NCBI GenBank assembly: GCA_947474005.1
Contig: CANJHI010000042.1
Coordinates: forward strand, 1-34,827
Direction: 5' to 3'
Length of the DNA: 34,827 bases
Source: Alphaproteobacteria bacterium
GTDB taxonomy: Bacteria; Pseudomonadota; Alphaproteobacteria; Reyranellales; Reyranellaceae
Shown here: one piece after another, positions 33,450-34,827 of the stretch
Position numbering within the stretch: position 1 is the stretch's first letter
Layout: each line of letters opens with the position of its first letter
The notes under the pieces: generated by a model
Told to the model about the DNA's origin: nothing
Database searches by the model: none
The model's input: only the letters and a program-made list of their open reading frames with translations
Made by a program: the position numbers and the translations under genes

Positions 33450-33695
33450 ATGTCCGCGTCTGCCGAAAAGCTGGTGACAATGGCCAATCAGATCGGACGG
33501 TTCTTCGTGCCCCAGCGCGACGCCGATCCGGCCGCCGCCATCGCCGATCATTTGGAGAAGTTCTGGGATCCACGCATGCGTGCCGCCATCGTGGCGCACC
33601 TGGCCGCGGGCGGCGCCGGTCTCGATGGCCCCGTTCGCGAGGCTGTTGGGCGCCTGAAGACGGTGAAGATCCCCGAAAAGGGATTGTCAGCCTAG
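33450..33695 (+). CDS. fdsD: formate dehydrogenase delta subunit
   Basis: An 81-residue FdsD protein: LVTMANQIGRFFVPQRDAD near residues 8-26, then AAAIADHLEKFWDPRMRAAI and HLAAGGAGLDGPVREAV. FdsD is a small partner that stabilises or assembles the FdsGBA complex. The ATG lies 6 bases after the fdsA stop. In Cupriavidus and Rhodobacter operons fdsC (FdhD-like sulfurtransferase) sits between fdsA and fdsD, but here fdsD follows fdsA directly. Confidence 0.94.
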   Translation: MSASAEKLVTMANQIGRFFVPQRDADPAAAIADHLEKFWDPRMRAAIVAHLAAGGAGLDGPVREAVGRLKTVKIPEKGLSA

Positions 33696-33748
33696 CCGAC
33701 ATCGGCCACACCATTTCCGCGCTGATCCAACGCGCGGAGACGGGACAA

Positions 33749-34174
33749 ATGGCTAAGCTCGAACTGGTGTTCGACCCGGCGGAGAACAGCCCTTCCGCCG
33801 AGCGGGTAAAGAACGGCGTCATCTTCCACAATTTCGCCGCCACAGGTGTTTCGGCCTACTACCCCACCAACTTTTTTCTCAAGAGCGAGCGCGGCGAGCT
33901 GATGGGCGGCTTGCTCGGCATGATCTGGGGCGGCTGCCTGCACATTTCGATCCTTTGGGTCGACGAGGCGGCGCGCGGCGAGGGCAATGCCACCCGCATG
34001 ATGGATGCCGCGGAGGCCTATGCCCGCGAGCACCATTGCCATCTGGCCACGCTCGATACGCATTCCTTCCAGGCACGGCCGTTCTACGAGAAGCGTGGCT
34101 ACGAAGTCTTCGGCACGCTCGACGACTACCCCAAGGGCCACAAGAAGTTCTTCCTCCGGAAGATGCTGAACTAA
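33749..34174 (+). CDS. GNAT family N-acetyltransferase
   Basis: A 141-residue acyltransferase using acetyl-CoA. The acetyl-CoA-binding motif A is ILWVDEAARGEGNATRMMDA (residues 68-87), with the R-G-E-G-N-A loop, followed by AYAREHHCHLATLDTHSFQA and YEKRGYEVFGTLDDYP. ATG 33749 is the start that gives the normal short GNAT N-terminus; the upstream open frame runs in another frame inside fdsA and fdsD. It lies 53 bases after fdsD in the same direction, so it may be the last gene of that transcript, but its substrate and link to formate are unknown. Confidence 0.88.
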   Translation: MAKLELVFDPAENSPSAERVKNGVIFHNFAATGVSAYYPTNFFLKSERGELMGGLLGMIWGGCLHISILWVDEAARGEGNATRMMDAAEAYAREHHCHLATLDTHSFQARPFYEKRGYEVFGTLDDYPKGHKKFFLRKMLN

Positions 34175-34189
34175 CGCCGTCGTGACGGA

Positions 34190-34827
34190 TTAGCCCAGTT
34201 CCTTCAGCCTCTTGTCGATCGCCAGCAGGTCGAGCCAGCTCTGGCGCTTGCTGGCGGGCGTGCGCAGCAGATAGGCGGGATGGAACGTGGGCATCGTCGG
34301 CACTTCGGTGCCATCGTCGAGCTTCAGGCTCGTCCACTTGCCGCGGAGCCGCATGATGCCTTCGGTGGTGTCGAGCACCGCCTTGGCCGCCGTGCCGCCG
34401 GCCAGCACCAGCAGCTTGGGCCGGGCGAGCTCGATGTGGCGGCGTGTGAAAGCGAGGCAGATCGACTGCTCGGCCAGCGTCGGTGTGCGATTGCCCGGCG
34501 GCCGCCAGAACAGGATGTTGGTGATGTAGAGGTCGCGCTCGCGACTCATGCCCAGGGCGGCGAACATCCGATCGAGGAGCTGGCCGCTCACGCCCACGAA
34601 CGGCTTGCCCAGGCGATCCTCGTCGGCGCCCGGCGCTTCGCCCACGACCATGATGGGGGCACCTGCCGCGCCATCGGCGAACACCGTGTTCTTGGCGGTG
34701 CGCTTCAGCGCGCAGCCTTCGAAGGCACGGACCGCTTCTTCGAGTTCGGCGATGGTGGTGCAGCGCCGCGCGATCTCACGGGCGTCCTCGACGAGCTGCG
34801 GCGATTCGAGCGGTACCGGTGCACGCG
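34190..34827 (-). CDS. family-4-like uracil-DNA glycosylase, partial (N-terminus off the window)
   Basis: The C-terminal 212 residues are visible; the frame stays open to the window edge. The catalytic motif VVGEAPGADEDRLGKPFVGV, the ILFWRPPGNRTPT segment, and the second motif FHPAYLLRTP identify a family 4 (bacterial, thermophile-type) uracil-DNA glycosylase that removes uracil from DNA. Of the four cysteines that hold the [4Fe-4S] cluster in family 4 only two remain (FEGCALK and QSICLAF); the Cys of the KCRPP motif is Trp and the first Cys of the CxxC pair is Phe. The gene is convergent with the GNAT gene. Confidence 0.85.
   Translation of the reverse strand, partial: RAPVPLESPQLVEDAREIARRCTTIAELEEAVRAFEGCALKRTAKNTVFADGAAGAPIMVVGEAPGADEDRLGKPFVGVSGQLLDRMFAALGMSRERDLYITNILFWRPPGNRTPTLAEQSICLAFTRRHIELARPKLLVLAGGTAAKAVLDTTEGIMRLRGKWTSLKLDDGTEVPTMPTFHPAYLLRTPASKRQSWLDLLAIDKRLKELG

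Noticed and set aside
34177..34188. Small hairpin ccgtc-gt-gacgg between the GNAT and glycosylase genes
   Set aside because: Only a 5-bp stem with a 2-base loop and no T-run; too weak to call a terminator.
1..34827. CRISPR arrays, tRNA/rRNA genes, transposases or integrase sites
   Set aside because: No regularly spaced direct repeats, no cloverleaf or rRNA-like stretch and no transposase-like product were seen when reading both strands; a tRNA scan would settle it.

Overview
The window is GC-rich, gene-dense DNA from a free-living alphaproteobacterium. The reasons are the codon usage, two Bug-type (tripartite tricarboxylate transporter) binding proteins, a cytosolic NAD-linked FdsGBA formate dehydrogenase, a PuuD-type urate hydroxylase, a zf-CHCC (NDUFS6-like) protein, and intergenic palindromes of the kind common in Hyphomicrobiales/Reyranella-like genomes. 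The genus cannot be fixed from sequence alone. I saw no rRNA, tRNA, CRISPR array, insertion sequence or prophage.

Layout. 1-6.8 kb: an orphan Bug receptor, a helix-turn-helix protein whose tail is encoded by an intergenic palindromic repeat, an acyl-CoA ligase plus SDR pair, a RidA-like protein and four small exported or lipoprotein-like unknowns. 6.8-11.3 kb: an alpha/beta-hydrolase lipoprotein, a tight forward cluster (zf-CHCC, MaoC-like, crotonase, small membrane protein), a quinone-oxidoreductase-like MDR and a second crotonase. 11.3-15.1 kb: a two-gene set resembling a nuclease toxin and its immunity protein sits directly downstream of urate hydroxylase puuD. Malate synthase is divergent from puuD and ends in a strong terminator hairpin.

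15.2-33.7 kb is the heart of the window: a large one-carbon/oxalate locus. On the minus strand, reading from 27.4 kb down, lie tctC-tctB-tctA (a complete TTT transporter), a GntR/FCD regulator, oxalyl-CoA decarboxylase (oxc), formyl-CoA:oxalate CoA-transferase (frc), a stand-alone formyltransferase resembling the N-terminal hydrolase domain of ALDH1L1, formate-tetrahydrofolate ligase (fhs), a CoxG-like protein and a second ThDP enzyme. On the plus strand are a LysR regulator and fdsG-fdsB-fdsA-fdsD, encoding NAD-dependent molybdenum formate dehydrogenase. The inferred flow is: oxalate imported by TctABC, activated by Frc, decarboxylated by Oxc to formyl-CoA, formate released, then either oxidised to CO2 with NADH (Fds) or loaded on tetrahydrofolate (Fhs), with the formyltransferase handling 10-formyl-THF.

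The last 1.1 kb holds a GNAT acetyltransferase and the C-terminal part of a family-4-like uracil-DNA glycosylase that runs off the window. The most interesting points are the transporter-to-formate oxalate island with its ALDH1L1-like formyltransferase, the lysine-rich extension on Frc, the missing fdsC, and the toxin/immunity-like pair in the puuD operon. No stretch longer than about 170 bases lacks a gene.
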